NCBI GenBank assembly: GCA_009693115.1
Contig: SHXW01000018.1
Location: 1 to 53,504, forward strand
Reading direction: 5' to 3'
Length of the DNA stretch: 53,504 bases
From: Dehalococcoidia bacterium
GTDB taxonomy: Bacteria > Chloroflexota > Dehalococcoidia > Lucifugimonadales > Lucifugimonadaceae
The position numbers and the translations under genes are program-made. Shown piece by piece: positions 51,707 to 53,504 of this stretch (positions are counted from its first letter, which is position 1; every line of letters begins with the position of its first letter). Below the pieces are notes generated by a model that worked only from the letters and a program-made list of their open reading frames with translations, was not told the origin of the DNA and did not search any database.

Positions 51707-53122
51707 CTACATGAACTGATATTCCCTGCTGGCGACGATCAATTGAAGCAGCCGGACAATCCGTCGCTCAGACTTTGCTGCTTCCTCGGGAGAGCCGAAG
51801 GTCAGGTCACCCTCTGTTTGTGCGAAGTCCAAAAGGGACTGGTGTGTCACGTCGCTCACTGTCAACTGGCCCGCCAGTTCCAACGCCTTCCTTACACAAT
51901 CTGCGGGAGGAAGGGGAGAACCATCGCCCCTGATCTGGTTGGCTATCAACCTGACGCCCGGCCTGGCCATGTTCCCGACCTCGCCGACGGCGAAGTTGAC
52001 CCGTTCGGTCAAAGTGCCGCCATCGATCCACTCTTTCCCGGTATGCCAGCCCTCCACCGATGGAGGATCCATCAGCTTCTGGCCCATGGCCACGCTCGCC
52101 GGTTCCAACGCGGTTAATCCGGGTTCCACCTGGCGGAATGCTCCGGCGAGTTTCAAGGTCCCGGCAATAAAGTCGGCTGGCGATTTCACTTTTCTGAAGC
52201 GGGCCTGCTTGAAGAAGTCGGAATTGAACAGGTCCTGAATCACGACGCGCATGTCGCCGTTTGAGTCCAGGAATGACTTCGCCAGGGCTTCCACCGCTGC
52301 GGGGTCCTGCGGAGGCGTGACGCTCCATGAGGGCACCTGCGGCTCGTCCGCCACGAAGAAGTTGTAGAGGTGGCGGCTCACAAAACGGGCTGTCGCTTCC
52401 TGCCTGACGATGATCTTGATGATGTCCTCACCGTTGAACCTGCCGGTTTGCCCGAGGAACGTCTTCACGCCATCATCGTGGTCTCGGGGGTGATATTCGA
52501 ACCTGGAGTCGTAGTGGCCGAACGGGTAAAGGGGCATGGGCTGCTTGAAGGTCCAGCCTGTGAACGCCCTCGCCGCGGCCTTGATGTCATGTTCGGTGTA
52601 ATTGCCGATGCCCATCGAAAAGAGTTCGAGTAACTCCCTGCCGTAATTTTCGTTGATGGCTCCCCCGTGGTTCTCACAGTTATCCAGCCAGTAAATCATC
52701 GCCGGGTCCATGGACAGTCCTACAAGGAGCGATGAGAAATCGGTGAGGCAATTAGCCCGCAGCATCTGGATGTGGTCAACCATCGTCGGCGTGTGTTCAC
52801 TCTTGGTCCAGCCTGTGGCGAATACGTGGTGCCAGAAGAGCGTCATTTTCTCTTCCAGCGGCCGCTTCGTATTGATCATCCGGAAGAACCACCGGCCGTT
52901 CCAGACGTCCGGGTTATCCTTATTTGCCCAAAGCTGCGGGTAGAAACGGGAAAGCACGTCCTCTTCAAGCTCTGGGGACCGCTCGAAATGTACGAGGCCC
53001 TCCACGAGGTCCCTGTACGAGCGGGATGACATCTCCTCTAATTCATCGCCGGTCGCGCCGAAGCCCGCCCGCCTCATCAGGTGGGAAATCAGAGAAACAT
53101 CGGTCTTGGTCCGGGTAGCCAA
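51707..53122 (-). CDS. DUF1800 protein
   Basis: This 471-residue protein of the DUF1800 family, usually encoded next to DUF1501, has no known function. Characteristic stretches are HLMRRAGFGATGDELEEM, MTLFWHHVFATGWTKSEH, NENYGRELLELFSMGIGNYT and ARAFTGWTFKQPMPLYPFG, followed by PPSVEGWHTGKEWIDGGTLT near the end. It lacks an export signal. It heads the minus-strand cluster DUF1800-DUF1501-NHL. The 214 bases before its start also precede a divergent plus-strand gene at 53337. Confidence 0.87.
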   Translation of the reverse strand: MATRTKTDVSLISHLMRRAGFGATGDELEEMSSRSYRDLVEGLVHFERSPELEEDVLSRFYPQLWANKDNPDVWNGRWFFRMINTKRPLEEKMTLFWHHVFATGWTKSEHTPTMVDHIQMLRANCLTDFSSLLVGLSMDPAMIYWLDNCENHGGAINENYGRELLELFSMGIGNYTEHDIKAAARAFTGWTFKQPMPLYPFGHYDSRFEYHPRDHDDGVKTFLGQTGRFNGEDIIKIIVRQEATARFVSRHLYNFFVADEPQVPSWSVTPPQDPAAVEALAKSFLDSNGDMRVVIQDLFNSDFFKQARFRKVKSPADFIAGTLKLAGAFRQVEPGLTALEPASVAMGQKLMDPPSVEGWHTGKEWIDGGTLTERVNFAVGEVGNMARPGVRLIANQIRGDGSPLPPADCVRKALELAGQLTVSDVTHQSLLDFAQTEGDLTFGSPEEAAKSERRIVRLLQLIVASREYQFM

Positions 53123-53336
53123 GGGGTCCTCCGCGTCGGGGGTGTGAGCGGATGCATCTGGGGCAGCGTTATAACCGGATAACCGGGCGAGGCAGGGGCC
53201 TGTGTATTCAGGTCTGCGGGCATCCGCGGCGAGTCCAAGCCGGACGAGCCCGGCTGGGCGACGTAATTACTACACCGCTGGTAGCCTCCATGCAACTATT
53301 GTCAACGGCTAGGCCAGATGTGGGAGGCGCAAAACC

Positions 53337-53504
53337 GTGGGCGAGGCATCAAGCGATGCGAGGACGATGGCCCGTGGTATGGCGGCAATTTACGGCCACA
53401 GGCTTGAACGGCCGATCACGTACACCCATGGCGTAGCGCTGAGGGAACGGCTGCGACTGTTCGAAACCGGCGGCCTTTCTAGTGATCCTGCGCCTGAGAT
53501 TGCC
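53337..53504 (+). CDS. Start of an unidentified protein, cut by the window end
   Basis: The frame opens at GTG 53337 with GGGAGG (53327-53332) about four bases upstream and stays open to the last base, giving 56 residues without a stop. It reads ARGMAAIYGHRLERPITYTH and then GVALRERLRLFETGGLSSD, which looks like real protein. An ATG at 53367 or 53379 could be the true start. It is divergent from DUF1800. I do not recognise the family. Confidence 0.45.
   Translation, partial: MGEASSDARTMARGMAAIYGHRLERPITYTHGVALRERLRLFETGGLSSDPAPEIA

Noticed and set aside
50942-52117. A 391-codon plus-strand frame opposite DUF1501/DUF1800
   Set aside because: It is antisense to two family-matching genes and bridges their gap; its composition is typical of a shadow frame.

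Overview
The window is gene-dense, GC-rich bacterial chromosome. It looks like a Chloroflexota genome, most plausibly SAR202/Dehalococcoidia-like. The basis is indirect: three enolase-superfamily genes in a row (expansion of this family is reported for SAR202), an 11-gene complex I operon with no NADH-oxidising module, a non-classical succinate dehydrogenase with a CCG-domain subunit, and frequent GTG/TTG starts. There is no rRNA or tRNA gene, no CRISPR array, no transposase and no integrase. The taxonomic call is inference.

Left part (1-5242). The tail of one gene and a small membrane protein come first, then three minus-strand enolase-superfamily sugar-acid dehydratase or racemase-like genes. 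Two of these are clear paralogues with diverged active sites. A gene-poor stretch of about 760 bases follows.

5243-19607. A secreted, membrane-anchored VWA-like protein with an FHA-like cytoplasmic tail is followed by a perfect 22-bp hairpin. Next come two tandem cyclophilins (one cytosolic, one lipoprotein) and, divergently, a 2-oxoacid dehydrogenase cluster (E1 alpha, E1 beta, E2) with the lipoyl-transfer gene lipB. A PKD/Ig-like/beta-propeller lipoprotein, threonine synthase, a GNAT acetyltransferase and a zinc alcohol dehydrogenase complete this part.

19822-31716. This is the complex I operon nuoA-B-C-D-H-I-J-K-[DUF2007-like]-L-M-N. NuoL carries a His/Gly/Ser-rich insertion, nuoM is preceded by a possible 25-codon micro-ORF, and nuoN appears to start at CTG. 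NAD kinase and a Nudix hydrolase follow.

33608-37470. sdhA-sdhB-sdhE encode a type-E succinate:quinone reductase or fumarate reductase. A second Nudix gene and a GNAT gene follow.

38856-44326 (minus strand). An acyl-CoA carboxyltransferase, isocitrate dehydrogenase, malate dehydrogenase and biotin carboxylase form one cluster. Together with SDH and complex I they give much of a respiratory TCA core. No biotin carrier protein is present.

44699-48471 (plus strand). folP and folK are coupled to an MFS transporter, followed by thiD.

48609-53122 (minus strand). A DUF1800-DUF1501-NHL cluster leads into a nucleotidyltransferase/HEPN pair. A new plus-strand gene starts at 53337 and runs off the end.

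A family of short imperfect palindromes (core CCCTCTCCC-n-GGGAGAGGG, often with GGTGAGGGG) recurs in the intergenic gaps. It is the most obvious structure in the window not explained by genes.
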